Assembly: GCA_034421095.1 (NCBI GenBank)
Contig: DAOUKR010000007.1
Coordinates: 1-64,000, forward strand
DNA: 64,000 bases
Origin: JAGWBG01 sp034421095
GTDB lineage: Bacteria; Chloroflexota; Dehalococcoidia; Lucifugimonadales; JAGWBF01
Direction: 5' to 3'
How positions within the stretch are numbered: position 1 is the stretch's first letter; each line of letters opens with the position of its first letter. The notes under the pieces were generated by a model, which ran no database searches, had not been told where the DNA came from, and saw nothing but the letters and a program-made list of their open reading frames with translations. Below, one piece after another: positions 25,501 through 34,309 of the stretch. Position numbers and translations under genes: made by a program.

Positions 25501-25718
25501 GCGATGGCGCGCTCGATGGGTTCGGTGACATCACTGACGACGGCACCTGGGTCTGCCGACGGGTAGGCCACAAACACCGTGACTAGGGGGAATTCAATCT
25601 GCGGGAAGAGCTCTACCTGCATGGAGCGGTAGGCGAGGACGCCGGAGACCAGGACGATGACGATGGCGAGCAGAGCTACAGTGGGGCGGCGAAGGGCCAA
25701 AGGGGTCAGGAAGTTCAA
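22533..25718 (-). CDS. HAE1/AcrB-type RND efflux permease
   Basis: From TTG 25718 (AGGAG eight bases upstream) the protein has about 1061 residues, the normal RND length. The N-terminus (NFLTPLALRRPTVALLAIV) is typical helix 1, and the PQIEFPLVTVFVAYPSADPG porter start follows. Helix 4 contains GRVVDDSIVVLENVYRH with the proton-relay aspartate pair. Two porter blocks and a hydrophobic second half are present. No membrane-fusion or outer-membrane partner gene is adjacent, which is common for RND pumps in monoderm Chloroflexota. Substrates could be drugs or hydrophobic metabolites. The tail is proline-rich (ATPDPPPTPKPATN). Confidence 0.92.
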   Translation of the reverse strand: MNFLTPLALRRPTVALLAIVIVLVSGVLAYRSMQVELFPQIEFPLVTVFVAYPSADPGAVVSDVTEPIERAIAGTEGLETIQSTSSEGNAAVFATFQYGTDMTEAEADIRNAVNSVEFPPGADEPTVGRFDPDAFPVIQFGVVSDRPPSDVQRIVQDLIVPEIEEIEGVMEVQTIGQVERTVSVKGDIGRLAANGVSLQQVAAVLRESNVTLPAGLLFDGNQAIIVKTTHSIDSVSALGDLIVGVNDTGHVRLGDVADISFGEGRPSSISRTNGKPGLAINVSKKPEANTIDVTNAVNNTLATITGIPEDVEIIVVTDQGPEIQQQVDTLVREGTFGFLFAICVVLAFMLTVRPTVVRGLFNSLRPTVVIGLSIPLSIFTGILLMFWQDMTLNFMTLGGLAISVGRVVDDSIVVLENVYRHIQSGRERWRAALEGTAEVGPAIFASTMTTVVVFVPLAFIEGLVGAFFLPFALTVTFALLSSLLVALTAVPVLGAVLLRPGDLPEGAGDEGDLPVQETWLQRTYVSVLRWTLGHRAVTLIAAAVITVASLGLTAIIPVNLFGNEGGRSLQIELVLPPGTSVDQTVRDVSEIESRISELSQVYTANIGVTEFGFEGAPAGLDQAAFFARLKDDAPEDIAERLRNDLARPGRTVRVSEITDGPPAAGIEIFVTGPNYDSVASVADQLAASIAQIDGVVNMESDVQQARPEIAVEINPEAASAIGLTTRQVGLQVGRYLVGETVTSITVEGEVVDVVVSGDTDSLSSVDHLRSLIIVGPRGVATLGELATPVLREGPVSITRTDGVRSSSIVADIVAEDTQAVGDLVDEAIAALDLPPGVRVESGGIFADIEEGFQAIFLSMAIGIVLVYLVMVASLGSLRNPFVIVTTLPLALVGVMLALAITGRSLGLPAMMGILLLIGIVVTNAIVMIAFVEQQRARGFSVPDALISGARVRLRPILMTATTTSFALLPLAVETGGSGGIISAEMATVVIGGLISSTALTLLVLPIVYMLFNESIPRMAGRLVRRASTSETATPDPPPTPKPATNAQGPDAPSADGRRGDF

Positions 25719-26069
25719 TTGTGCATCTCCTTTGCTTGTACGCCCTCCTTGGACGAAAGGAAACGCGGCCAATGGGTGGCGACGGAGGAAGGGGTTGTGA
25801 AAAAGGTCACTAAGTTTAAGATAGCATGGAGTGACGGCGGTGGCGCAAGAGCAACGCTCCTCCGTCTTTCCTGTAAAAGGAGACCCTTGAACAACCCTTT
25901 GCCATTACGGCTGGCCTATTTATTCCCGTTCCTGTAAATGCCGGCCAATTTTTTGACAAATTCTGGAGAGTTTGCAGAGGGTCTGACCTTCTCAGACATG
26001 ATGGGGACTATAGGTTTCGTGGCAGAGGAGGTACGGTTCAGTTACTACACCGTTTGCCATTCGACCCAG
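25719..26069. other. 350 bp intergenic leader of the RND pump gene
   Basis: No gene is supported here. The stretch would contain the promoter of the minus-strand RND permease. I could not fix a -35/-10 pair with confidence. Confidence 0.4.
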
Positions 26070-28355
26070 TTATTCCTCAGATTCCTCAACTCTCAGGCTT
26101 GGCAGCCATCTCAGAAAAGGCGGCAGATACCAGTTCGATTTGCCCAAGACCTCCATGCTCGCCGGCACCAGGATGGACCGCACCAACGTTGCGTCGAGGA
26201 GTACCGCGGTGGCCAACCCGAAGCCCATTAGCTGGTTGATAATCGTCTCCCCCGACGCGAATGCGCCGAACACGACGACCATGATCAGGGCCGCGCCGGT
26301 GATGATGCCCCCGGTGGACCTCAGCCCGTATGCTACCGACTCGGTGTTGCTCTGAGTCTCGTCGTAGCGTTCCTTGATACGGCTAATCAGGAACACGTGG
26401 TAGTCCATGGACAGCCCGAACAGGATGGTGAACAGGAACAGAGGCAGCCAGGCATCTATGACCTCCGCCCGGTCGAATCCGAAAAAGCCTGCGCCTATGC
26501 CCTTCTGAAACACCAGCACCATAAGTCCGTAAGTAGCCCCTACGGAAAGGAGGTTCATAATGATGGCCTTGATCGGGATGACTATGGAGCGGAAGACCAT
26601 CATCAGGATAATGAAGCTGAGTCCAAGCACAAAGACAAAGACGATGGGAGTGTAAACGTTCACAATGCCGTAGAAGTCGGCAGCCTCGGCGGTCTGGCCG
26701 CCAACATAGACCTCTGCAGGAACGCCTCGGAAGGCGACCGGAATCAACTGCTCCCGGAGATTGGTCATAACTGCGGTTGCCTCCCGGCTATTGGTCTCTC
26801 CAGGGAAGGGCAGAGTAAGCAAGGCGAGGTCACCGGCGTGGTTGACTTCTCGAACAGGTGGAACCGGGAAATCGGGAGATGCGGCGACGGAGCGTTCTAA
26901 CCTTTCGATGGCCTGTAGGACCCGGGGGTCGCTTATGTCGCCGTCAATGACAATCTCTGCCGGGCTCAGAACGCCAGCAGGGCTGACTTCTCCAACAGAG
27001 AACTCCTCTTCAAGCAGGATGAAGGCTTCCTTGGTCGTTGAACTATCGGGGAAGGTGTTCACGTCATTGAGGCCCGTCTTGATGCCGTCAATGCCAAGCA
27101 CCCCTACGTTGAAGTAGAAGAGGGTCACGAAAATCATCGGAACGCTGACGCCAAGGATGCCGATGACAGGATACCGCGTCACAACGCGGCTGATAGAATC
27201 CCAGAATCCGGACCCGCCCTCACCGGGACTCTTGAGCGAGAACCTGGCCAGGAACGGAATGGTTAACAGGTTGATCCTGGGGCCGAGCAGTGAGAGCACT
27301 GCCGGCAGCAAGGTGAGAGTTGCGGCCAGCGAAGCGAGCACAACAAGGATGGCGCCCACGGCAAGGGATTGGTGGAAAGATATGGGAATTATCAGCAACC
27401 CAATTAGGGCAAGGACAACGGTTGCTCCGCTGAACGCCACCGTGCGCCCCGCAACGTGTCCTGCCTTAAACGCTGCGTCTTTGGCCGACAGGCCACGTTG
27501 CATCTCCTCCTTGAAGCGGGACACAATCAGCAACGAATAGTCTATGCCTACCGCTAGACCGATCATGACGACCATCAGGGTGACGAAAAAGAGCAACTGG
27601 TTGAATTGGCCGATTACCGCGACCGCCGCAGTCGCTATAATTATGGAGACGACCGCCAGACCGAGGGGCAACATGGTGGCTATGACGGCTCCGAAAAGCA
27701 GCAACAAGACAATCAGCGCCACCGGAACGCCAAACCGTTCACCCTGCTCCAGATCGCTCTGTGCGAACTCGTTGCTCTCGAAAGCCACGCTGGCGTCTCC
27801 GCCGATGAGCACTCGGAAGTCGTCCGCATTTTCGGCTTTTTCCACGACGTGCATCACGTCCTCGACGTTCCGAATAGCATCCTCAGAGTCGCCAGCCAGG
27901 GTATAGTGTATCAGGGCTGTGTTGCGGTCGGCGGACACCAGGAGCGGAAGCAGCCGCGCCAACTGCTCCTGTGGGATGAGGGGCCCGGCAGCCATGGCAT
28001 GGTAGTAATGGAACAAGGGCTGGCCATCTATACCGCCGGCTATCGTATCAGGCCCCAGCGAAAGGATCTCTTCATGGACAGCCTCCACCTTGGCCCGGAA
28101 GGCCTCGTCGTCCACCGTCAGGGACGACGACTGGACAATGACCAGCTCAATTGAGGATTTTGGCCCTCTCAATCTGTCTTCAAGCAGGGCCTCTGCTCGT
28201 TGGGATTCATACCTGCCGGCGATCTGGATGTCCGTAGTGGTGGCGCTTCCCAGGAAGGCACGGATGAGCAAAAGTGCAACCACCACCAGCGCAGCCCATA
28301 GGCCGATGATTATCCACGGCTTTCGTACGCTGAAGCGGACTGGGAATTCAATCAA
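26070..28355 (-). CDS. MMPL-family RND transporter
   Basis: The 761-residue protein has the MmpL layout: one N-terminal helix (IIIGLWAALVVVALLLIRAF), an extracytoplasmic loop (about 40-190), five helices (about 200-360, with GIDYSLLIVSRFKEE as the conserved TM motif), a second helix and loop (about 395-540), then a final helix block with FGLSMDYHVFLISRIKE. These transporters export lipids or lipopeptides in actinobacteria. Translation starts at TTG 28355 with GGAGG nine bases upstream. It lies near another RND pump, but a 350-bp gap makes a shared transcript uncertain. Substrate unknown. Confidence 0.9.
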   Translation of the reverse strand: MIEFPVRFSVRKPWIIIGLWAALVVVALLLIRAFLGSATTTDIQIAGRYESQRAEALLEDRLRGPKSSIELVIVQSSSLTVDDEAFRAKVEAVHEEILSLGPDTIAGGIDGQPLFHYYHAMAAGPLIPQEQLARLLPLLVSADRNTALIHYTLAGDSEDAIRNVEDVMHVVEKAENADDFRVLIGGDASVAFESNEFAQSDLEQGERFGVPVALIVLLLLFGAVIATMLPLGLAVVSIIIATAAVAVIGQFNQLLFFVTLMVVMIGLAVGIDYSLLIVSRFKEEMQRGLSAKDAAFKAGHVAGRTVAFSGATVVLALIGLLIIPISFHQSLAVGAILVVLASLAATLTLLPAVLSLLGPRINLLTIPFLARFSLKSPGEGGSGFWDSISRVVTRYPVIGILGVSVPMIFVTLFYFNVGVLGIDGIKTGLNDVNTFPDSSTTKEAFILLEEEFSVGEVSPAGVLSPAEIVIDGDISDPRVLQAIERLERSVAASPDFPVPPVREVNHAGDLALLTLPFPGETNSREATAVMTNLREQLIPVAFRGVPAEVYVGGQTAEAADFYGIVNVYTPIVFVFVLGLSFIILMMVFRSIVIPIKAIIMNLLSVGATYGLMVLVFQKGIGAGFFGFDRAEVIDAWLPLFLFTILFGLSMDYHVFLISRIKERYDETQSNTESVAYGLRSTGGIITGAALIMVVVFGAFASGETIINQLMGFGLATAVLLDATLVRSILVPASMEVLGKSNWYLPPFLRWLPSLRVEESEE

Positions 28356-28647
28356 GGCGCAGACCCTCCATTTACATCAGATAGAAGAAGAGCATGGTAT
28401 CCACTATCTGTCTTCCGACAGGCAGGAGCCGCAAGCGATGTTAACAATTGGATAGTGTACACGACTTGCTCCTGCTGTGCCAAGCAGAGGGCACTCTTAC
28501 AAACACAAATGTAGCGGCTTCCCATCTCACCTATCGAAACATGTCCTGAGACGGTATATGCTTGACTGTGTGTGATATGTTATTAGGGAGAAGTGTACCC
28601 GTCTTTATACGTTGGTACTCCTGAATGGCGAGGGGGATGTAGCAAGC

Positions 28648-30021
28648 ATGGATGATGACTTGAGGGACCGCATAGAGGATGCTCTGAAAGGACATGACGC
28701 CCGACTTATAGAGGTCCGTGTCGAGGAAGGAGAGGGTACACACATACGCTATCGTGGGAAGGAATTGGACGAAATCGGCCATACCACGGGAGTCGGAGGC
28801 TGCATAAGAGCCTTGGCGGGAGGATGGGGCTTTGCATCCTTCAATGGCCTGGAAGGACTGAAAGAGAAGGTAGCCACGGCGGTTCGTAATGCTCACCTTG
28901 TGAGTGACAAGGGAATAAATCTGGCTCCCGTAGACCGGGTGGTAGACTCGGTGCCACCACTGGTGGGAAAGGACCCATTGTCCATCTCCCTCCAGGACAA
29001 GAAGGCTCTCCTGGACCAGTACGTTGACATAATCTGGAGTGTTCCCCAGATTACCACGTCTACGATCGGCTATGGCGACGGTAGAAGGAAGAGAGTATTT
29101 GCTACTTCTGAAGGCACCTACATCCAGCAGGAGAAAATAGACATATCTCTTCGCCTCAACGCCATGGCCCGCGACGGGGGTGACGTGCAGCAGTCGGGCG
29201 TGAGTCTGGGTTCCAATGGTGATTTCTCCTTCGTAGAGCAACTTCATGGGGATGCCGGTGAATTGGCCCAACGCGCCGTAGACCTCATCAAAGCACCTCA
29301 AGCCAAGGGAGGGGAGTATACCGTGGTATTGGACCCGGTCCTGGCGGGGGTGTTTATCCACGAGGCTTTCGGGCATCTTTCCGAGGCCGATCACGTGTAC
29401 GAGGACCAACGTCTGAAGGATATGATGAAGATGGGCAGGCGCTTCGGAGGTCCCCACATCAACGTTGTTGACGGTGCCGCCGTGCCCAGCCTGAGGGGCA
29501 GCTATAAATACGACGACGAGGGAGTTCCAGCTACCAGGACGTCTCTGCTGAAAGAGGGTGTCCTGGTTGGCAGACTCCACTCACGTGAGACGGCGGCAAC
29601 CATGGGAGAGACCCCCACGGGCAATGCCAGAGCCATAAGCTCCCAGTTCCCGCCCATTGTGCGAATGACCAACACGTTCATCGAGCCCGGGTCTGCGACC
29701 TTCGAGGACATCATCTCGGATATTAAAGAGGGCCTGTACGTGTGCAATTGGTATGGAGGGATGACCAGTATGGAGCAGTTTACCTTCTCCGCAGGTGAAG
29801 CCTATGCCATACGAAACGGTAAGGTAGAGGAGTTGATGCGTCCCGTGCTCCTGTCAGGGAACCTCTTTACCACCATGCAAAACCTGGATGCTATTGCCAA
29901 TGACCTGGACATGAATCAGGGTGGCGGCTGCGGCAAGGGGGGCCAGTCTCCTCTTCCTGTGTCCAACGGCAGCCCACACATACGAATTCAGAAATGCCTT
30001 ATAGGTGGGACTTCGTCATGA
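28648..30021 (+). CDS. tldD: Metalloprotease TldD
   Basis: From ATG 28648 (GAGGGGG upstream) the protein has 457 residues, the usual TldD length. The zinc motif HEAFGH (HExxxH, near residue 238) and the following LSEADHVYEDQRL segment identify the catalytic subunit. TldD pairs with TldE/PmbA to form a heterodimeric protease that trims unfolded or modified peptides, and in some bacteria it matures ribosomally made peptides and degrades the CcdA antitoxin. A GGGCGKGGQSPLP stretch near the C-terminus is typical. Its TGA overlaps the ATG of tldE, so the two are coupled. Confidence 0.93.
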   Translation: MDDDLRDRIEDALKGHDARLIEVRVEEGEGTHIRYRGKELDEIGHTTGVGGCIRALAGGWGFASFNGLEGLKEKVATAVRNAHLVSDKGINLAPVDRVVDSVPPLVGKDPLSISLQDKKALLDQYVDIIWSVPQITTSTIGYGDGRRKRVFATSEGTYIQQEKIDISLRLNAMARDGGDVQQSGVSLGSNGDFSFVEQLHGDAGELAQRAVDLIKAPQAKGGEYTVVLDPVLAGVFIHEAFGHLSEADHVYEDQRLKDMMKMGRRFGGPHINVVDGAAVPSLRGSYKYDDEGVPATRTSLLKEGVLVGRLHSRETAATMGETPTGNARAISSQFPPIVRMTNTFIEPGSATFEDIISDIKEGLYVCNWYGGMTSMEQFTFSAGEAYAIRNGKVEELMRPVLLSGNLFTTMQNLDAIANDLDMNQGGGCGKGGQSPLPVSNGSPHIRIQKCLIGGTSS

Positions 30022-31358
30022 GGCCGACGCAACGAGATGGAATAAATCTGGACGAGTTGTTAGAAAAAGCCACCAGGGTTTCCGATGAGGCGGAGGTCTA
30101 TCACATCCAGCACCGAGATGAGCCTGTGATGTTCGAGGCTAACAGGATTAAACTGGTGGAAACGAGAGAAAGCTCCGGGGTCGCTCTGAGGATTATCAAA
30201 GACGGCAGAATAGGCTTCTCGTCTACCTCCGACCCTGCGAATACCGACGGCCTGCTGAGGAATACCCTGGAAATGGTACCCTTTGGTCCTGAAGCTAAAC
30301 TGGGGTTCTCATCACACAGGAACTTCTCTCCTGTCGAGGTATATGACCCGCAGACGGAGAGCCTGCCCATGGAGGACATGATCAATCTTGGGCAGACGGC
30401 CATAGACCGTGTCACGGCTTATAGCTCCGACGTCATGTGTGATGCGACTGTCAGCAAGGGTGTGAATACGGTTACCATACTCAACTCCAGAGGTGGCTAC
30501 GCTACCTATAACAAAAGCTTCTTCTCCATGTTTGTTCACGGGACCGTGGTGAAAGATACTGATATGCTTTTCGTGTGGGATGGCAAAAGCTCATGCCACC
30601 CGATTCTTGATACATCGGAGATCGTGCAGACAATACAGAACCAGCTTGAGTTTTCCAGGAACATTGCTCCCGCTCCCGTCGGACAGGTTCCCGTGATATT
30701 CACGCCCAGGGGAATGGCAGGGGCCTTGCTCTCGCCGTTGCTGTCCGGGTTCAACGGTAGAACGGTACTTCAGGGTGCATCTCCCCTGGTGGGGAAGCTG
30801 GGGGAGCGTATGCTGGATGAGAGATTTAACCTTTGGGATGAGCCTGCCACGCCCTACGCTCCCGGCAGCCGTATGTGTGACGACGAGGGTGTGCCCACCA
30901 GGAGGTTGCCACTGGTGGACGGTGGTGTAATCTCCACCTTCCTTTATGACCTTCAGACGGCGGGTCAAGCAGGTACTGAAAGCACAGGCAGCGCCCATCG
31001 TGGCCTCAACAGTCTCCCTTCGCCGGGATCGAGCGTCCTTCTGGTGGGCGAAGGTGATGTGTCTTACCAGGACATGATAAGTGGTATCAAGGATGGTCTG
31101 GTGGTGGAGCATCTTCTGGGTGCCGGTCAAAGTAACATCCTGGGGGGAGATTTTAACGCCAACGTTCTTCTGGGCTATCGAATACAAGATGGCAACGTCA
31201 CCGGGCGGGTGAAAAACACGGTCATCTCTGGTAATGTATATAGTGTATTAAAAAATATTCTGGCCATCGAAAGGGAGAGCCACTGGGTAGGCGGTTCGTT
31301 GCGAACGCCCGCTTTCTGTGTCCAGGATGTGTCGGTATCCACAAAAGAATCAGCCTGA
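30018..31358 (+). CDS. tldE: TldE/PmbA, partner subunit of the TldD protease
   Basis: The protein is 446 residues from ATG 30018, within the ATGA overlap with tldD; an earlier ATG at 29994 lies inside tldD and lacks spacing. It has the TldD/PmbA fold (RIIKDGRIGFSSTSDP, SAHRGLNSLPSPGSSVLLVGEG, LLGAGQSNILGGDFNANVLLGY). It lacks the HExxxH zinc motif, as expected for the non-catalytic TldE subunit. The TldDE heterodimer acts in the cytoplasm. No obvious precursor peptide gene was found in the flanks, so general peptide turnover is the default view. Confidence 0.92.
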   Translation: MRPTQRDGINLDELLEKATRVSDEAEVYHIQHRDEPVMFEANRIKLVETRESSGVALRIIKDGRIGFSSTSDPANTDGLLRNTLEMVPFGPEAKLGFSSHRNFSPVEVYDPQTESLPMEDMINLGQTAIDRVTAYSSDVMCDATVSKGVNTVTILNSRGGYATYNKSFFSMFVHGTVVKDTDMLFVWDGKSSCHPILDTSEIVQTIQNQLEFSRNIAPAPVGQVPVIFTPRGMAGALLSPLLSGFNGRTVLQGASPLVGKLGERMLDERFNLWDEPATPYAPGSRMCDDEGVPTRRLPLVDGGVISTFLYDLQTAGQAGTESTGSAHRGLNSLPSPGSSVLLVGEGDVSYQDMISGIKDGLVVEHLLGAGQSNILGGDFNANVLLGYRIQDGNVTGRVKNTVISGNVYSVLKNILAIERESHWVGGSLRTPAFCVQDVSVSTKESA

Positions 31359-31453
31359 TGGGATGCCATTCCATTCCCGTGGGCTGCCTGGGCAATGCGG
31401 TACGATGAAAGCCCTGCAGGGTCTGGAGGACCCGGTATTTAAGGAGTGGGCCC

Positions 31454-32377
31454 TTGTCCCTGGAAAGCTGTTTACAGTCCATATCCGAAGATAGCGCCCA
31501 TTTGAATCAAGCGGAATTGATAGAGCTATCCGCTCTCTCCCCCGGAGAGTTGGGCATGGTAGCCCGCGTCTGGTTCAAGCTTCCTTCCGAGCGCAGGGAA
31601 GGAATTGTGGAGTTGCTGGTGGAAGAGGCGGAAGATAACGCCGAACTGGACTTCAGCGCAATTTTCAAAATGTGCCTCAAGGACCCGGTGGAGTCCGTGC
31701 GAGAGAGAGGGATAGTCGGTCTTTGGGAGTTTGAAGACCGCTCCCTAATCGCTTCTCTGGTAGAGCTACTAAGGTCCGATGAATCCGGTAAGGTGCGGGC
31801 GTCGGCGGCTATGGCCCTGGGGAAGTTTGCATCGCTGGCTCAAGATGGAAAGATACTTTCGAAGGATGGCGAGCTGGTAAAAAGGTCTCTGATGAATGTG
31901 CTGGAAGACGAGCAGGAATGGTTGGAGGTGAGGCGAAGGGCCCTGGAATCGGTCTCACCCTTCAATACCCCGGACGTTAAGGAGTACATCCACTGGGCCT
32001 ATGATAACGATGACGTCAATCTGAAGTGCAGCGCTCTTTTCGCCATGGGTAAAACGGGCGAATCAGAATGGTTGGCGGTGCTTGTCAGGGAACTGCAAAG
32101 CCCCAACCCTCCCGTCCGCTTCGAGGCTGCTAACGCGTGTGGCGAGTTGGACGATGAAGATGCGGTACCCCATCTTATACCCCTTCTCCAGGATGATGAT
32201 ATTCAAGTCCAGCTGGCGGCGATAGATGCTCTTGGAAAGATTGGCGGGCCCCTGGCCAAGAGGGCACTGAGAAGAAGCCTGAAAGTCGGGGACCCGGTTC
32301 TTGAAGACGCTGCCAGAGAGGCCCTTGAGGACATCCAGGCTATGGAAGATCCACTAGGCTTTAACTTCGAAAGCTAG
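31454..32377 (+). CDS. HEAT-repeat protein
   Basis: This is a 307-residue soluble, acidic protein made of repeated helical pairs of the HEAT/PBS-lyase type: VRASAAMALGKFA (about 115-127), VRRRALESVS (about 155), VNLKCSALFAMGKTGE (about 190-205), VRFEAANACGELDDEDAVPHL (about 220-240) and VQLAAIDALGKIG (about 250-262). Such scaffolds bind proteins or nucleic acids. No enzyme motif is present. Translation starts at TTG 31454, with AAGGAG seven bases upstream. It lies 95 bp behind tldE on the same strand and may be part of that transcript. Partners cannot be predicted. Confidence 0.85.
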   Translation: MSLESCLQSISEDSAHLNQAELIELSALSPGELGMVARVWFKLPSERREGIVELLVEEAEDNAELDFSAIFKMCLKDPVESVRERGIVGLWEFEDRSLIASLVELLRSDESGKVRASAAMALGKFASLAQDGKILSKDGELVKRSLMNVLEDEQEWLEVRRRALESVSPFNTPDVKEYIHWAYDNDDVNLKCSALFAMGKTGESEWLAVLVRELQSPNPPVRFEAANACGELDDEDAVPHLIPLLQDDDIQVQLAAIDALGKIGGPLAKRALRRSLKVGDPVLEDAAREALEDIQAMEDPLGFNFES

Positions 32378-32425
32378 CAGACCAGTCTCAGTCATTACAC
32401 CCCATCTCTCACAGGGCTTTTCAAC

Positions 32426-32450
32426 TGTCATTCCGAGGAGTGGAGCGAGG
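32426..32450. repeat. Fragment of a GTCATTCCGAGGAG-type dispersed repeat
   Basis: TGTCATTCCGAGGAG followed by TGGAGCGAGG resembles one end of the small intergenic repeats common in Chloroflexota and other bacteria. Only this end is present, between the HEAT gene and the PPOX gene. It differs from the MITE-like element at 45.35 and 59.23 kb. Confidence 0.4.
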
Positions 32451-32486
32451 TAAAATACAATAGACAATTTGGTTGAGGTGGGGGTA

Positions 32487-32930
32487 TTGTCCGGGTTAAC
32501 TCCTCAGGAGTCCGACGTTATCAAGTGCAGGCGAGTGGCCCACATGGCCACCGCCGACGCTCAGGGCGCTCCTCAGTTGATACCCATCTGTTTTGCCTAT
32601 GATGGAGAATACTTCTATTCCGTCCTTGACCGGAAGCCGAAACGCGCTCCCCTCACGAGACTCAAACGGGTACGCAACATACTCTCCAATCCCAACGTTG
32701 CCCTTGTCCTGGATCATTATGAGGAGGAGTGGAGCAGGTTGTGGTATGTGCTGGTGACCGGCACTGCCCAGTTGATTCACGACGGAGACGAACACCGGCG
32801 AGCTGTAGACCTTCTCAAAGAGAAATACCAACAGTACCGCGAAATGGGTATAGACGGTAACCCCGTCATAAGGGTGACGCCCTCTCGGATTACGTCGTGG
32901 GGTAAAATCACCGATGGCGAGTTAGAATAG
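32487..32930 (+). CDS. PPOX-class F420/flavin-dependent enzyme (TIGR03668-like)
   Basis: The protein has about 147 residues with a split-barrel flavin/F420-binding fold: an N-terminal VAHMATADAQGAPQLIPICF strand pair, then KRAPLTRLKRVRNILSNPNVALVLDHYEE, and a C-terminal IRVTPSRITSWG. This pattern fits the PPOX-class probable F420-dependent family (Rv0121-like). Members reduce or bind small substrates using F420, FMN or haem. I choose TTG 32487 because GAGGTGGGGG sits eight bases upstream; an earlier TTG at 32469 has no ribosome-binding site. F420 use is inferred from the family. Confidence 0.8.
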   Translation: MSGLTPQESDVIKCRRVAHMATADAQGAPQLIPICFAYDGEYFYSVLDRKPKRAPLTRLKRVRNILSNPNVALVLDHYEEEWSRLWYVLVTGTAQLIHDGDEHRRAVDLLKEKYQQYREMGIDGNPVIRVTPSRITSWGKITDGELE

Positions 32931-32984
32931 GTTCTGGTATACACATGGGTGCAGAGGCTTCTATCGAGTGATATACTTCCATGA

Positions 32985-33365
32985 GTGGACCCAACTTTAA
33001 GAGGGATAGCCAGCGTAGTTCGTGTAGTACGTACTCCATTAGGGGTAATTGCATTAGGCCTCCTACTGCCTGTGGCTTTCTCGATAGTAATCTTCCTTTT
33101 CGCTCCAATGCCGGATATAGCAAAGTATGTAGTCGGGGGTCTTCCTTGGGTGCTGTTCATTATGGTCTGGCTTCAATTCTGGTCAAAAGCAAGACATGAG
33201 CCTTTATCAGTTTCGTAGACCTATTACATCGAACAGCTACGTTACAGTCGGATGGGAACCCAGGAAAATCCGCGAACAATTGAGGAAATTCAAGCTCAAT
33301 TGCCGCAAGCAAATCCAGAACCTGCTGAAATACCCGAAAAGCCTGAGCAAGATGAGAATCAGTAG
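32985..33365 (+). pseudogene. Small membrane-protein gene interrupted by an in-frame TAG
   Basis: From GTG 32985 the frame encodes 77 residues with two hydrophobic helices (about 18-40 and 48-66) and a TAG at 33216-33218. The same frame then stays open for 48 more codons with a protein-like tail rich in Gln, Glu and Pro (EIPEKPEQDENQ), ending in TAG 33363-33365. That stop lies 2 bp before the ATG of the next gene, the spacing of a real operon junction. The simplest reading is one gene of about 126 residues broken by an amber mutation or a sequencing error. Alternatively the 77-residue protein is complete. I do not recognise the family. Confidence 0.5.
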
Positions 33366-33367
33366 CC

Positions 33368-33685
33368 ATGCATTATCTAATTACATACGAAATAAAGCCG
33401 GCTTCTCGTCGTTCTACGAGTGCAGTGCGTGAGAAGCTGGAAGAGACGATTACCTCCTTTGGCAGTTGGTGGCATTATCTCAGTGATACATGGATTGTTG
33501 ACACTAACATAACCGTTGACCAGATAGCCAGTGCCATCCGTCAACATCTGTCAGAACAGGACTACTTACTTGTGGTCGCGATCAAGCCGCCGTACCAAGG
33601 CTGGCTTCCCAAAGAAGCGTGGGACTGGATGAACAAGTATGTGCCTCAAGCATTTGGTGACTATCGAAGCACACTGTTAGATTGA
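33368..33685 (+). CDS. Small SinR-family-like protein (ferredoxin-like fold suspected)
   Basis: The 105-residue protein starts MHYLITYEI and contains SFGSWWHYLSDTWIVDT (about 31-47) and SEQDYLLVVAIKPPYQGWLP (about 68-87). This matches a family of small proteins labelled SinR-like in databases, unrelated to the Bacillus SinR repressor. The alternating strand pattern recalls the ferredoxin-like fold of Cas2 and VapD. No Cas gene or CRISPR repeat is nearby. The gene follows the interrupted membrane-protein frame by 2 bp. Function unknown; the family guess is moderate. Confidence 0.7.
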   Translation: MHYLITYEIKPASRRSTSAVREKLEETITSFGSWWHYLSDTWIVDTNITVDQIASAIRQHLSEQDYLLVVAIKPPYQGWLPKEAWDWMNKYVPQAFGDYRSTLLD

Positions 33686-33734
33686 TTATTACTTACCGCC
33701 CATTATTTGTCGTAGAAAAGTAGGGACGTATTGG

Positions 33735-34307
33735 ATGGGTGCAGAAGATTCATCAGACTTAACAAGGCCGGAAGATGAGAAGGTTTACGAGTGGGACGTG
33801 GTGGAAATCGGCGATGAGTCACCCCCATACGTTTATGAAGTGACCGAGGAGAATATTGCAGACTACTCCCGCGCCGTGGGCTACGAGAACCCGGTCTACG
33901 TCAACGATGCCGCAGCGAAGGAGGTGGGTTTTCCGGGGGTATTCGCTCCTCCCGCCATGGTCTACACCTACGCGCCACAGCGACGCCACGACGTGATGCG
34001 TGCCAGAGGCTACGTAGCCCCCGACCAGTCCAGGCTCAACCCTCGCAGCACCCCCTTCGTGGCTACTGCCGCAAGCTTCCAGGGCATCCTTGTGCGCCCG
34101 GGTGACATAATCACAAGCATCACCCGGGTGGTTGACAAGTTCCAGAGGCAAGACGGCAAGTTTGTCACCTTCCAGGTCACAGCTCATAACCAGCGGGGTG
34201 AGAAGGTAGTACAGTATGACTACGTCTGCCTGTGGGAGACTTCCAGCGGAGGACTCCACCATGACCTCCCCTCCCAAGACCAATCCGGCCATTCACAGGA
34301 GGTTTAA
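33735..34307 (+). CDS. MaoC-family (FAS1-like) dehydratase
   Basis: The 190-residue protein has one hot-dog domain (about 15-170). The EVTEENIADYSRAVGYENPVYVN segment, then GFPGVFAPPAMVY, is the N-terminal signature of MaoC/FAS1-like hydratases, and LVRPGDIITSITRVVD is the central strand. Enzymes of this class hydrate or dehydrate acyl-CoA thioesters. It overlaps no gene but lies 2 bp before the crotonase gene, whose GGAGG is inside its own last codons, so the pair forms one operon. The substrate is probably a CoA or beta-dicarbonyl intermediate of a degradation route. Confidence 0.85.
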   Translation: MGAEDSSDLTRPEDEKVYEWDVVEIGDESPPYVYEVTEENIADYSRAVGYENPVYVNDAAAKEVGFPGVFAPPAMVYTYAPQRRHDVMRARGYVAPDQSRLNPRSTPFVATAASFQGILVRPGDIITSITRVVDKFQRQDGKFVTFQVTAHNQRGEKVVQYDYVCLWETSSGGLHHDLPSQDQSGHSQEV

Positions 34308-34309
34308 TC

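Noticed and set aside
28531..29580. Long minus-strand frame opposite tldD
   Set aside because: It is the shadow of tldD; the opposite strand carries the HExxxH motif and the family signatures.
33368..33685. Cas2
   Set aside because: Size and strand pattern are similar, but no Cas1, other cas gene or repeat array is nearby and the sequence fits the SinR-family-like proteins better.
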